Assembly (NCBI GenBank): GCA_016464825.1
Contig: JAEKNQ010000057.1
Span: forward strand, 1-64,000
Source: Candidatus Dormiibacter inghamiae
GTDB taxonomy: Bacteria; Chloroflexota; Dormibacteria; Dormibacterales; Dormibacteraceae
Length of the DNA stretch: 64,000 nt
Direction of reading: 5' to 3'
Part shown: one piece after another, positions 8,415 to 16,631 of the stretch
Position numbering within the stretch: position 1 is the stretch's first letter
How the letters are laid out: every line of letters begins with the position of its first letter
Program-made: the position numbers and the translations under genes
The notes under the pieces: generated by a model
What the model was told of the DNA's origin: nothing
The model's database searches: none
The model's input: the letters and a program-made list of their open reading frames with translations, nothing else

Positions 8415-8428
8415 GGGCCTCAGGCCGG
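8406..8428. terminator. Shared bidirectional hairpin containing both convergent stop codons
   Basis: CCGGCCTGAG-GGC-CTCAGGCCGG is a perfect 10-bp stem with a 3-nt loop. The TGA of marR (8412-8414) lies in the left arm, and the TGA of the opposing zinc finger gene (8422-8420) lies symmetrically in the right arm. There is no U-tract on either side. Confidence 0.6.
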
Positions 8429-8803
8429 GGCCACGTTAGTCCTGTCGAAGCGGGCTTGGCAGTCGACGCAGCGGGTGGCCTCCGGCCGGAAGCGCAGGCG
8501 CTCAGCCGGAATCTGCTTGCCACAGTCCTCGCAGACGCCGTAGGTGCCCTGGTTCATCCGGTCCAGCGCGTGTTCGACCTGTTCCCGGTTCTCCTCCAGC
8601 AGCTGGACCAGGTTCTCGCCGACCTCTCGATCACTGAGGACTGACGCGAACTCGGTGTCTTCAGGATCCCGGGTGACCACATCGCCGACCGTCTCTGCGA
8701 TCGGCCGGCCGAGCCCCGCCTCCTCCTCGTACTGGGAGGCAAGCGCAGACAGTGCCTCGGCCTCGGCTTCCAGCCGCTTTCTCTCCACGTCCGTGTCCGC
8801 CAT
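8420..8803 (-). CDS. DksA/TraR-type C4 zinc finger protein
   Basis: The 127-residue protein has a helical N-terminal half rich in Glu and ends with the DksA/TraR zinc finger: Cys91, Cys94, Cys112 and Cys115 in CEDCGKQIPAERL and RCVDC. The GTYGVCEDCG sequence is characteristic of the family. These proteins reach into the RNA polymerase secondary channel in proteobacteria; related actinobacterial proteins (RbpA-unrelated, general stress type) are less well defined. The start has an AGGAGA site. The 5' leader contains a hairpin (8827-8843). It is convergent with marR and shares a terminator hairpin. Confidence 0.88.
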   Translation of the reverse strand: MADTDVERKRLEAEAEALSALASQYEEEAGLGRPIAETVGDVVTRDPEDTEFASVLSDREVGENLVQLLEENREQVEHALDRMNQGTYGVCEDCGKQIPAERLRFRPEATRCVDCQARFDRTNVAPA

Positions 8804-8826
8804 CTTGTCTCCTCTTTGCCAACCTG

Positions 8827-8843
8827 CTGCCCCTTTGGGGCAG
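8827..8843. other. Hairpin in the leader of the DksA-like gene
   Basis: CTGCCCC-TTT-GGGGCAG is a perfect 7-bp stem about 25-40 bases upstream of the DksA-like ATG. It could be a leader structure of that gene or the terminator of the decayed gene behind it. Confidence 0.4.
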
Positions 8844-8959
8844 GCAACGCTATCAGGTTTCGACCGACGACAAGAGCGCCGTATTCCCTTGTGGCGTCCA
8901 GGCGTTCGGCAGACAGTACTGAAACGGCGTCCAGACAGCGGCTCCTTTGAGCCATCTGC

Positions 8960-9323
8960 ACTCGCTTACAAAGACTGGGTCATCTGCGCTCATTCCAGGG
9001 CCAGGTGTCCCAACTGCCATTTGCGCGCGTCCCTCTGCAAGGTGGCGGTTGTGGGCGAACACCAGCGTGGCTCCCCGCTGCGCCTCGAGGAGCAACGATG
9101 ACCTTGAGGTTGTCGGCCATCATTGCGTCCCGCAGGCCCGGGAGCCGCCCGACGCGTGAGTCCGAGCTGCCGCCCATCGCGGCGTGGTAGCGAAGCGGGC
9201 CGGCCACCATGCGGCCGTACAAGGACGCCCGCCACGACTTATCACGCGACGTGGCGCAATCAGCCCTGGGGACTCCGAGATCAGCACTGCCACGAGATCG
9301 TCCGCCAAGTGTCCCTCGGACAC
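8960..9323 (-). pseudogene. Remnant of an erythromycin-esterase-like gene
   Basis: Reading the minus strand through successive frames gives pieces of one family in order: HLADDLVAVLISESPGLIA (from 9323), then WRASLYGRMVAGPLRYHAAM and SDSRVGRLPGLRDAMMADN, then RGATLVFAHNRHLAEGRAQM, then WQLGHLALE. Together these match the C-terminal part of erythromycin-esterase-family proteins (recalled from the family, not searched). At least three frame changes are needed and no start remains, so it is non-functional. It abuts the stop of the SCP2 gene at 9324. The remaining gap to 8804 shows nothing else except the hairpin at 8827. Confidence 0.55.
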
Positions 9324-9656
9324 CTAGGGGCGCTTGAAGAGGGAGGCCATCTTCATCGCCAGGCCCATGTCGCCCTTCACCTTGAGCTTGCCGCTCATGA
9401 AGGCTGACGTGGCATCCATGGTGCCTGTCGCGATCTTGACATAGTCGTGACCGTCCGCAGTCAAGGTGAGGTTCGGGTTCTCGACAGTGCCCTCATGGGA
9501 GGTGGCAGTCTGATCGGCGATCTTCACCCACCACTGGCCGCCCTGATCTCCTGTGAGATTGAACTGGACGTTGGCATTCGCGTTTCCGGCCTTCTCGGCG
9601 CGGAAGTACTCGGGCAGTTTGTCGAAAACCTGCTGCGGGGTAAGCTCCTCAGTCAT
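9324..9656 (-). CDS. SCP2 sterol-binding domain protein
   Basis: This short protein, about 110 residues, is a stand-alone SCP2 domain: TPQQVFDKLPEYFRAEKA, the strand NVQFNLTGDQGGQWWVKIAD, then NPNLTLTADGHDYVKIATG and a C-terminal FMSGKLKVKGDMGLAMKMASLF, which is the most conserved segment of the family. SCP2 domains bind lipids or acyl-CoA. The ATG at 9656 is chosen because GGAGGAG lies five bases upstream; the in-frame GTG at 9668 overlaps that site. No operon partner is left: the downstream gene is a remnant. Confidence 0.88.
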   Translation of the reverse strand: MTEELTPQQVFDKLPEYFRAEKAGNANANVQFNLTGDQGGQWWVKIADQTATSHEGTVENPNLTLTADGHDYVKIATGTMDATSAFMSGKLKVKGDMGLAMKMASLFKRP

Positions 9657-9733
9657 TGACTCCTCCACTTATGACGCTCTGCGGCATTTCGCCCGAACCA
9701 TCTTATACGGCGCCAGCCGCGGAGCCCGACTAG

Positions 9734-10717
9734 TTGGAGCTAACTCAACTGAGCAGCGGCGTCTTCGAACTGAGACTGCCGATCCCCTGGGAAGATGGCC
9801 GAGTCAACTGCTTTCTGCTTCCGCGGGGCGAGGAGGTCGATCTGATCGACTGCGGCATGAACGGGCAGGAGTCGCTGGCTCTGATCCGCGCAGGGGCCAG
9901 GGAGGTCGCAGGCGCGAAAGCCAAGATCGGGCGGCTCGTCGTGACACACATCCACCCCGACCACTACGGCGGCGCCGGCGAGCTGACTGAGCGGGACGGC
10001 GCGCAGCTCTTCCTCCACCGTCTGGAGGTGCCGATGGTGCATCCTCGCTATCTCGAGATCGAGCAGCTGGTCCAAGAGGTCGGCTATCATCTGCAAGTCC
10101 ACGGCGTGCCGCACGCTCAGGTCACCGAACTGAAGGACGCGTCTCGCGGCATCAAGCAGTACGTCGGTGTGGCTGCTCCCGCTCTGCAGCTGGACGGCTC
10201 CGAGACCATCGAACTGGGCACCAGGAGTCTGCGCGTGGAGTGGACGCCGGGTCACTCGCCCGGCCATATCTGCCTCTTCGACCGGGAGTCAGGCCTCCTC
10301 TTCGTTGGCGACCAGCTGCTGCCTGACACCAGCCCCAACGTCGGCCTCCACCCGCAGAGCACGCCCGATCCTCTCGACGACTACCTCACGGGGCTGCGCC
10401 GGCTTACCGCTCTCAAGCCCCGGCTGATCCTGCCAGCCCACGGCCGACCCTTCGACTCGGTGCTGCAGCGCGTCAGCGACCTGGAGGCCCACCACGCTCG
10501 GCGGAAAGAGCAGATCCTGGCTCTGATCGGGGTGGAGGAGCTGAGCGCCTGGGCGGTGGCGACCCGGGTCTGGGGGCGCCGAGCGGATTTGATCGACCGC
10601 CGCATGGCGCTGCAGGAGGGCCTGGCTCACCTCCAGTCCTTGAGCCGGGAGGGTCGGCTGGAAAAGCTGGCCGAACCCGGTCGGGTTACGTGGCGGCGGC
10701 CGTCCTCAGGTCGCTGA
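9734..10717 (+). CDS. MBL-fold metallo-hydrolase
   Basis: The 327-residue protein carries the metallo-beta-lactamase motif THIHPDHYGG (His72, His74, Asp76, His77), then WTPGHSPGHICLFD with the next metal histidine and GDQLLP with the bridging aspartate. A C-terminal helical extension (residues about 240-325) resembles the winged-helix/DUF-type tail of glyoxalase-II-like hydrolases and LACTB2. It probably hydrolyses a thioester, ester or phosphodiester; the substrate is unknown. The TTG start at 9734 follows an in-frame stop directly and places the conserved first strand correctly. Its last 32 bases overlap the 3' end of degV on the other strand. Confidence 0.85.
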   Translation: MELTQLSSGVFELRLPIPWEDGRVNCFLLPRGEEVDLIDCGMNGQESLALIRAGAREVAGAKAKIGRLVVTHIHPDHYGGAGELTERDGAQLFLHRLEVPMVHPRYLEIEQLVQEVGYHLQVHGVPHAQVTELKDASRGIKQYVGVAAPALQLDGSETIELGTRSLRVEWTPGHSPGHICLFDRESGLLFVGDQLLPDTSPNVGLHPQSTPDPLDDYLTGLRRLTALKPRLILPAHGRPFDSVLQRVSDLEAHHARRKEQILALIGVEELSAWAVATRVWGRRADLIDRRMALQEGLAHLQSLSREGRLEKLAEPGRVTWRRPSSGR

Positions 10718-11573
10718 GGCCGAGGGGGAAGAGCGCTGCCGGGTAGAGGCCCACGCCCACCGTGCCCGGGCCGGCGTGAGCGCCCACGACTGGCCCCAGG
10801 GGCGAAACGAGAAGCGATTCGGTCCGGCCAGCGAGAGCGTCAGCCACTCGCTGCGCAGCGTCTTCAGAACAGGCATGGCCGACGATTGCGCAGCAGCGCT
10901 CCTCGCCGGCACCCGCCAGCTCGATCAACCGGCTGAGGGCTCTCTCCCGAGTTCGAACGCGCTCCAGCGGGGCCACCTCCCCGTCCGCGATGGTGAGCAG
11001 CGGCTTCACCTGCAGCACCGAGCCGACAAGCGCACTGGCCCGTCCTATCCGGCCCCCCCGGCGCAACTGCTCGAGGGTGCCCACCAAGAAGTAGACCCGA
11101 GTCTCGCGGGCGATCTCCCTGACCTTCTCGGCGATCTCCCTGACGGACCCGCCGTCGGCGGCCAGCTCGGCTGCGGCCAGCACCACCAGGGCCAGCGGCA
11201 TGGAAACCAGGCCCGTGTCGACCACGGTGACGCGTTCTGTCGCCTGCGCCAGCTCGGCGCCCTGGACGGCCGCCTGGTAGGTGCCACTCAGCTTGGCCGA
11301 GATGTGAAGCGAGAGCACCTGGTCGTGCTCAGCGAGAGCTTGGCGGTAGGCGCCGGCGAACATGCCGGGGGAAGGCTGGGAGGTGCTGGCGACGGAGCCC
11401 GAAGCAGCCAGCCGCCGGTAGAAGTCCTCAGGCTGGATCTCGACGCCGTCCAGAAAGCTCTGGCCGCCCACTGTGACAGTCAGCGGGACAACTGTGACCG
11501 ACAGCTGCTCTCTCAAGCCGGGCGATAGATCGGCGGTGGAGTCGGTCACCACCGCCACCCTGGCCCGGCTCAT
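10686..11573 (-). CDS. DegV family fatty-acid-binding protein
   Basis: The 295-residue protein starts with VAVVTDSTADL, the signature of the DegV family, and has SQPSPGMF in the lipid-binding loop, LRRGGRIGRASALVGSVLQVKPLLTI and the C-terminal GPVVGAHAGPGTVGVG motif. DegV/FakB proteins hold a fatty acid for phosphorylation by FakA, the kinase of exogenous fatty acid use. No FakA is seen in the window. The start overlaps the stop of the upstream wHTH protein by ATGA, implying coupling. It is tail-to-tail with the MBL hydrolase, with 32 bp of overlap. Confidence 0.93.
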   Translation of the reverse strand: MSRARVAVVTDSTADLSPGLREQLSVTVVPLTVTVGGQSFLDGVEIQPEDFYRRLAASGSVASTSQPSPGMFAGAYRQALAEHDQVLSLHISAKLSGTYQAAVQGAELAQATERVTVVDTGLVSMPLALVVLAAAELAADGGSVREIAEKVREIARETRVYFLVGTLEQLRRGGRIGRASALVGSVLQVKPLLTIADGEVAPLERVRTRERALSRLIELAGAGEERCCAIVGHACSEDAAQRVADALAGRTESLLVSPLGPVVGAHAGPGTVGVGLYPAALFPLGLSDLRTAAAT

Positions 11574-12364
11574 CGCGCCGCCTCCGGTGTCGACTGGGCG
11601 GGCAGGCTGCGGGCCGCCTCGATGAGCGCTGCGAGCGGGGCGTCGGAGCTGCGCTGGAATGCCTCAAGCCGGCCGGCCAGGGCTGTCACGGCGCCGGTCA
11701 CTGAGTCGGTCAGCCGGCCCCTCCCCAGTTGAATCAGCTCGGCGCCCAGGCCCATGCCGGCCAGCGTCTGGATCTTGGCAGCCGGCACAGCTGCGCTGTC
11801 CAGCACGGTCCGCGCAGCCGTCCCCGGGTCTCTTCCGGCCCGCCCCAGGCGCGCCAACCAGAATCCCAGAGCGAGGGCAGGATCGCCGCCGGGGAGGGCA
11901 TCGGACAGGTAGGTTCGCACAGCCACAGCCTCATCTGCGATGCCGGCGAAGCGCTCAAATGCCGAGCGCAGGCGATCGACCAGCTCGCCGGTCGGCAGTG
12001 GCAGGGTGGGGCTGAAGAGGATCTTGGAGCGGCCGCCCCGGCGCTGATCGGCCGGGCGATCGCTGCCCGCCAGGGAGTGCGTGCGCAGAGCCAGTCCGGC
12101 GTTCTCCAGCTCCCGCAGCAATCCGTAGGCGGTCCAGGCGGAGATGCTCATGGCCTTTCCGACGGCGGAGTAGTGAACCGCCCCGCCGTTTTCCGCCGCC
12201 AGGCGACGGAGAACAGCCAGCGCCTCACTGCGGCGCGGGGTCAGGCCGAGTTCGGATCCTTTGGCCAAAAGACGCAAGAACCATAGCGCAGCTCGAGTGC
12301 GGGGTCCGGTGGAAGGCCTGACTGCGCATCGGCCCCTCCGCACCGAGGCGGAGACTGCCCTCAA
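11570..12364 (-). CDS. Winged-helix protein of unknown function, coupled to degV
   Basis: I do not recognise this family. The 264-residue product begins at TTG 12364. Residues about 27-95 look like a winged helix: TPRRSEALAVLRRLAAENGG, then YSAVGKAMSISAWTAYGLLRELENAGL, which reads as helix-turn-helix plus wing. The rest is mostly helical with LPTGELVDRLRSAFERFAG, and no catalytic motif stands out. Its stop overlaps the degV ATG (ATGA), so the two are co-translated. A ligand-responsive regulator or a helper of the DegV protein are both possible; the first about 25 residues are Arg-rich and may not be translated. Confidence 0.65.
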   Translation of the reverse strand: MRAVSASVRRGRCAVRPSTGPRTRAALWFLRLLAKGSELGLTPRRSEALAVLRRLAAENGGAVHYSAVGKAMSISAWTAYGLLRELENAGLALRTHSLAGSDRPADQRRGGRSKILFSPTLPLPTGELVDRLRSAFERFAGIADEAVAVRTYLSDALPGGDPALALGFWLARLGRAGRDPGTAARTVLDSAAVPAAKIQTLAGMGLGAELIQLGRGRLTDSVTGAVTALAGRLEAFQRSSDAPLAALIEAARSLPAQSTPEAAR

Positions 12365-12393
12365 GTCAGCTGACGCTCACCCTGCCTGCGGGC

Positions 12394-12930
12394 TCAGCTG
12401 CGCGACGGTCCCCGGCCGTGGGCGCCGGGCTCTTCGGGGAGGTCGGGCAGATCAAGGTTGTTGACGAGATCGCGGAAGACCGCCAGGCGGTCGGGTTCGA
12501 GCTCCTCTGCCTCCTCATCCTCGTCCTCCTTCTGAGGGATGACGCCCGCCTTTTCCAGGACGTCGGCGGCCACATAGATCGGGCACTCATAGCGCACAGC
12601 CAGCGCGATGGCGTCGCTCGGCCGCGAGTCGACGTCCAGTTTCCGGCCATCCTGTAGGAGGAAGAGCCGGGCGTAGAAGACCTGGTCGGCCAGGGAGGTG
12701 ACCACTATCCGGCTCAGCTGGACGCCCAGCCCTTCAAAGCTTGACTTCATCAGGTCGTGAGTCAGAGGCCGGTCAGGAGCAACGCCCTGGATCTTCATAG
12801 CTATGGCGTTGGCGAGGTCGTTGCCGATCCAGATGGGAAGGTAGCGTTCGCTCTCGCGCTCGCGCAGGATCACCACGTGCTGCTGCGTCGGCATGTGCAC
12901 GCGGATGCTGTCGACCGTGACCTCGATCAG
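12394..12930 (-). CDS. Bifunctional nuclease (BFN/DUF151) family protein, probable non-standard start
   Basis: The protein has the BFN domain: THDLMKSSFEGLG, VVTSLADQVFYARLFL, SRPSDAIALAVRYECPIYV, and an acidic C-terminal tail (KEDEDEEAEELEPD). DUF151 proteins show DNase/RNase activity in plants and actinobacteria. The first ordinary start is GTG at 12900, but the conserved first strand (LIEVTVDSIRVHMPTQQHVV) begins upstream, in an open frame that holds no ATG, GTG or TTG. I therefore set the start at CTG 12930, with AGGAAC about seven bases before it; ATC 12927 is an alternative. It is divergent from polA. Confidence 0.8.
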   Translation of the reverse strand: MIEVTVDSIRVHMPTQQHVVILRERESERYLPIWIGNDLANAIAMKIQGVAPDRPLTHDLMKSSFEGLGVQLSRIVVTSLADQVFYARLFLLQDGRKLDVDSRPSDAIALAVRYECPIYVAADVLEKAGVIPQKEDEDEEAEELEPDRLAVFRDLVNNLDLPDLPEEPGAHGRGPSRS

Positions 12931-13065
12931 ATCGTCCGTTCCTGCACCTCTTGCAGCAAAGTCTAACCCCCGCCTGCCTCCCTGCCCGGCTCCGCATCTG
13001 CCTGAGAATGAACTGGTGCCGGCATCCCAGTGCTTCTACCACGGCCACGTTGTAGTGGTCGGCTG

Positions 13066-15756
13066 ATGGCACCCAGGGGCAGGCGGGGCCGCGTGGTTCT
13101 GATCGACTGCCACAGCCTGATCTATCGCGCCTTCTTCGCGCTCCCGCCGATGAGCACCTCTGCCGGTGTCGTGACGAACGCGGTCTATGGCTTCACCTCG
13201 ATGCTTGCCATCGTGCTGGCCAGCCGGCCTGAGTACGCGATCGCTACCTTCGACATGGGCAAACCCACTTTCAGGGTCGAGGAGTATGCGGCCTACAAGC
13301 AGGGTCGTAAGCCCATGCCGGACGACCTCCGGGTCCAGTTCGACCTCGTCCGCAAGGTGCTCACGTCGCTGCACATCCCGATCTACGGGGTGGACGGCTT
13401 TGAGGCAGACGATCTGATCGGCACGCTGGCCCGGCAGGCCGAGGCGGCCGGCCTGGCTGTAACCATCGTCAGCGGCGACCTGGACTGCCTGCAGCTGGTC
13501 AGCGAGCAGGTGGAGGCGCTGGTGCCGCGGCGCGGAATCACCGACACCACCATGTACGGCCCTGACCAAGTACGGCAGCGCTACAACCTGGAGCCGAGAC
13601 AGCTCATCGACTACAAGGCGCTGCGGGGCGACACCTCTGACAACATCCCGGGCGTCCCCGGCGTGGGCGAGAAGACGGCTTCGCAGCTGGTCCAGCAGTT
13701 CGGTTCGGTGGAAGCACTGCTGGGAGGACTCGACCAGCTCAAGCCCGGCCGCATTCGCGCGGCCCTAGAGGCGGCAGGCCAGCAGCTGGCGCTCAACAAG
13801 CGGATGGTCACGATCCATCGCGACGCCCCGGTGGAGCTGGAACTGGAGCGAGCGCGCTGGCTGCGCTTCAACTACGACGAAGCCCGGGCGGTGTTCGACG
13901 AGCTCGAGTTCAGGCAGCTTCTTGCCCGTCTGCCAATGCCGGACCAGGTGCCGGTTCAGCCCACCCTCAGCTTCGAGCCGGTGGCGGAGACGGGGGTGAT
14001 GCTCGCCGGCCTCGACGATCTGCCGGAGCTGGGCCGGCGCCTGGCCGCCGCCCCTGAGGTGGCGGTCTACGGGCTGTGGGACGGTTCCGCCCGGTCCGGT
14101 CCCTTGGCGGGTCTGGCCGTCGCCGCCGGCGAGGATGCCTGGTACGTGCCCGCCGAGCTGGCCGGCGAGATCAGCGAAGCCGTGGCCACCAAGCCCCTCG
14201 CCGGCCACGACGTCAAGGAGACCGACCTAGTGCTGGAGCGCTTTCGGCTCGCCCGCTACGCGTGGCGGTCAAGCACGTTTCTCGCCGCCTATCTGCTCGG
14301 CGCGGGTTCCCGCGACCCGCGCCTCGAGGACCTGGCACGTGAGTTTCTCGGCCGCCAGCTGAAGAGCCAAGAGGAGTTTTTGGGCACTGGCCGCGGCGCG
14401 CGTCCGGTTGCGGCCTGCGAGCCTCGGGAGTGCGCCGACTTCGCTGGGCCGCGTGCGCAGGCTGTCCTTCATCTAGGACCGCAGCTGGAGAGCGAGATGC
14501 GGAACCTCGGCGTCGACTACCTCTTTCATGAAGTGGAGCTGCCGCTGGCGGCCGTTCTGGCCAGAATGGAGCGCGCCGGGGTGGCGATCGATGTCCCCTA
14601 TTTGCGCGATATGCAGGCGGAGCTGGAGGCTCAGCTGCAGGCGCTGGAGGCCGAGGTCGCCCAGGCGGCCGGCTACAACTTCAACCTGAGCGCCCCCCAG
14701 CAGCTGGCGAAGCTTCTCTTCGAAGACTTGAGGCTGCCGGTCGGAAAGCGAACCAAGACCGGCTATTCGACTGACGCCGACACGCTGGAGGCACTCCGGG
14801 AGAAGCATCCAGTGGTCGAGCTGATCTTGGAACATCGCCAGCTGAGCAAGCTGAAGTCGACCTACATTGACGCCCTGCCGGCGCTGGTCGACCCAAACAC
14901 GGGGCGCGTGCACACTTCGTTCGGCCAGGCGGCGACGGCCACCGGCCGGCTCTCGTCCTCCAATCCCAACCTGATGAACATCCCGATCCGGACCGGGCTC
15001 GGCCAGCGCATCCGGCGCGCCTTCCAGGCGGGTCCGGAAGGCTGGCAGCTGTTCGCCGCCGACTATTCCCAGATCGAGCTCCGGATCGCCGCCCACTTGA
15101 GCGAGGACGCCAACCTCCTGGCCGCCTTCAAGGCGGGCCACGACATCCACGCGGCCACCGCTGCCCGGGTCTTCAAGGTGCCGCTGGCCGAGGTCAGCCC
15201 CGACCAGCGACGGCTGGCCAAGGTGGCCAACTTCGGCTCCATCTATGGCCAGGGCGAGTACGGACTCTCGCAGCAGATGCGCATTCCGGGGGATGAGGCC
15301 CGAGAGTTCCTGAAGGAGTACTGGTCCACCTACACCAACCTGAAAGCCTGGCTCGACCAGGTCAGGCTGAAAGCACGGGAAGAGGGCTTCGTCGTCAGCG
15401 CCACCGGGCGGCGGCGGACGATAGGAGACCTGCGCTCGCCCAACTATCAGCTGCGCCAAGCCGCCGAGCGCATGGCCATTAACTTTCCCATCCAATCCCT
15501 GGCGGCGGACATCATCAAGGTAGCCATGGTGCGCTTGGATGAGGAGATCGGCACTCAGGGCCTCAGCGGTCGGATGCTGCTCCAGGTCCACGATGAGCTC
15601 GTCTTCGAGGCGCCGGAAGTCGAGCTGGAACGCTTCGCCGAGATGGTGCCGAGAGTGATGACCGAGGCCTACGAGCTCTCCAGCCGCCTGGAGGTGGAAG
15701 CCAAGCAGGGGCCCAACTGGGCGGACCTGGCGAAGCTGGCGACAATCGTCGGCTAG
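13066..15756 (+). CDS. polA: DNA polymerase I
   Basis: From ATG 13066 the product has 896 residues. The 5' nuclease domain (about 1-280) is intact, with LIDCHSLIYRAFFALP and GFEADDLIGTLA. The middle domain lacks the DxE of a 3'-5' proofreading exonuclease (VYGLWDGS stands there), as in many Gram-positive Pol I enzymes. The polymerase domain has motif A DYSQIELRIAAH (about 666), motif B RRLAKVANFGSIYGQG (about 714) and motif C VHDE (about 841). It acts in Okazaki fragment maturation and repair. The longer frame from GTG 13030 adds only 12 non-conserved residues. mutM follows 14 bp later. Confidence 0.95.
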   Translation: MAPRGRRGRVVLIDCHSLIYRAFFALPPMSTSAGVVTNAVYGFTSMLAIVLASRPEYAIATFDMGKPTFRVEEYAAYKQGRKPMPDDLRVQFDLVRKVLTSLHIPIYGVDGFEADDLIGTLARQAEAAGLAVTIVSGDLDCLQLVSEQVEALVPRRGITDTTMYGPDQVRQRYNLEPRQLIDYKALRGDTSDNIPGVPGVGEKTASQLVQQFGSVEALLGGLDQLKPGRIRAALEAAGQQLALNKRMVTIHRDAPVELELERARWLRFNYDEARAVFDELEFRQLLARLPMPDQVPVQPTLSFEPVAETGVMLAGLDDLPELGRRLAAAPEVAVYGLWDGSARSGPLAGLAVAAGEDAWYVPAELAGEISEAVATKPLAGHDVKETDLVLERFRLARYAWRSSTFLAAYLLGAGSRDPRLEDLAREFLGRQLKSQEEFLGTGRGARPVAACEPRECADFAGPRAQAVLHLGPQLESEMRNLGVDYLFHEVELPLAAVLARMERAGVAIDVPYLRDMQAELEAQLQALEAEVAQAAGYNFNLSAPQQLAKLLFEDLRLPVGKRTKTGYSTDADTLEALREKHPVVELILEHRQLSKLKSTYIDALPALVDPNTGRVHTSFGQAATATGRLSSSNPNLMNIPIRTGLGQRIRRAFQAGPEGWQLFAADYSQIELRIAAHLSEDANLLAAFKAGHDIHAATAARVFKVPLAEVSPDQRRLAKVANFGSIYGQGEYGLSQQMRIPGDEAREFLKEYWSTYTNLKAWLDQVRLKAREEGFVVSATGRRRTIGDLRSPNYQLRQAAERMAINFPIQSLAADIIKVAMVRLDEEIGTQGLSGRMLLQVHDELVFEAPEVELERFAEMVPRVMTEAYELSSRLEVEAKQGPNWADLAKLATIVG

Positions 15757-15770
15757 GGGCGGAGGGACCG

Positions 15771-16595
15771 TTGCCGGAGCTGCCCGAGGTCGAAACAATT
15801 GCTGCGGACCTGCGCCCACATCTGATCGGCCGCACGTTCACCGCCTGCGACCTTCGATTTCCGGCAGTCGTCAGGTATCCCGAGCCGGAGGCCTTTGCTC
15901 GCGGCCTGCCCGGTCAGCGCATCGAGGCCCTCACCCGGCGCGGCAAATACGTCCTGCACCACCTGAGCGGCGGCTGCCTGCTGGTGGTGCATCTGGGCAT
16001 GACCGGCGAGTGGCGGCTGGCCGCGGCCGCGGACCCCGAGCCCACTCATCTGCATGCTGTCTTGGCGCTGGATGACGGCCGGCAGCTGCGCTGGCGCGAC
16101 GTCCGCCGCTTCGGCCGGCTCCTGCTCGGCACGGAAGCCGAGCTGCTGGCCGCCCGGAAGCTGCCACCGCTGGGCCCTGAGCCCATCGATCCTGAGTTCA
16201 CGGCCGCCGACCTTCACGGGCGGCTGCGCATCCGGCGAGCGCCTATCAAGCTGCTCCTGCTTGACCAGTCGGTCCTGGCAGGCGTCGGCAACATCTACGC
16301 GGATGAGGCCCTGCACCGGGCGGGCATCCGGCCCGACCGCCCCGCCGGTGCGATAGGCCGCCCGCGTATCGCACGTCTGCGTGCGGCGCTCGACGTGCTG
16401 CTGCGGCAGGCGATTGCCAACCGGGGCAGCAGCGTAGACAGCTACCGCGACGCCTGGGGTGGGTTGGGCGCCCAGCAGGAGCAGCTGCGGGTCTACGGCC
16501 GTGGCGGCCAGCCCTGCCTCACCTGCGGCCGCGCCCTGACCCTGACGCGCTTGGGCGGTCGCAGCACAGTTTTCTGCCGCCGGTGCCAGCGTTGA
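15771..16595 (+). CDS. mutM: Formamidopyrimidine-DNA glycosylase
   Basis: The 274-residue protein begins PELPEVET after the initiator, so the catalytic Pro2 and Glu3 are in place, and ends with the zinc finger CLTCGRALTL...FCRRCQR. VLAGVGNIYADEAL carries the H2TH DNA-binding helix, and LGMTGEW is also conserved. It excises 8-oxoguanine and formamidopyrimidines. The start is TTG at 15771 with GGAGGGA just upstream; no other start would preserve Pro2. It lies 14 bp behind polA, so a polA-mutM repair operon is likely. Confidence 0.96.
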   Translation: MPELPEVETIAADLRPHLIGRTFTACDLRFPAVVRYPEPEAFARGLPGQRIEALTRRGKYVLHHLSGGCLLVVHLGMTGEWRLAAAADPEPTHLHAVLALDDGRQLRWRDVRRFGRLLLGTEAELLAARKLPPLGPEPIDPEFTAADLHGRLRIRRAPIKLLLLDQSVLAGVGNIYADEALHRAGIRPDRPAGAIGRPRIARLRAALDVLLRQAIANRGSSVDSYRDAWGGLGAQQEQLRVYGRGGQPCLTCGRALTLTRLGGRSTVFCRRCQR

Positions 16596-16631
16596 AGGCG
16601 GCGCGCCCAGACTGGGTACGGTTCTCCTGAC

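Noticed and set aside
14473-15819. 448-codon open frame on the minus strand
   Set aside because: Antisense shadow of the polA polymerase domain, without recognisable protein motifs.
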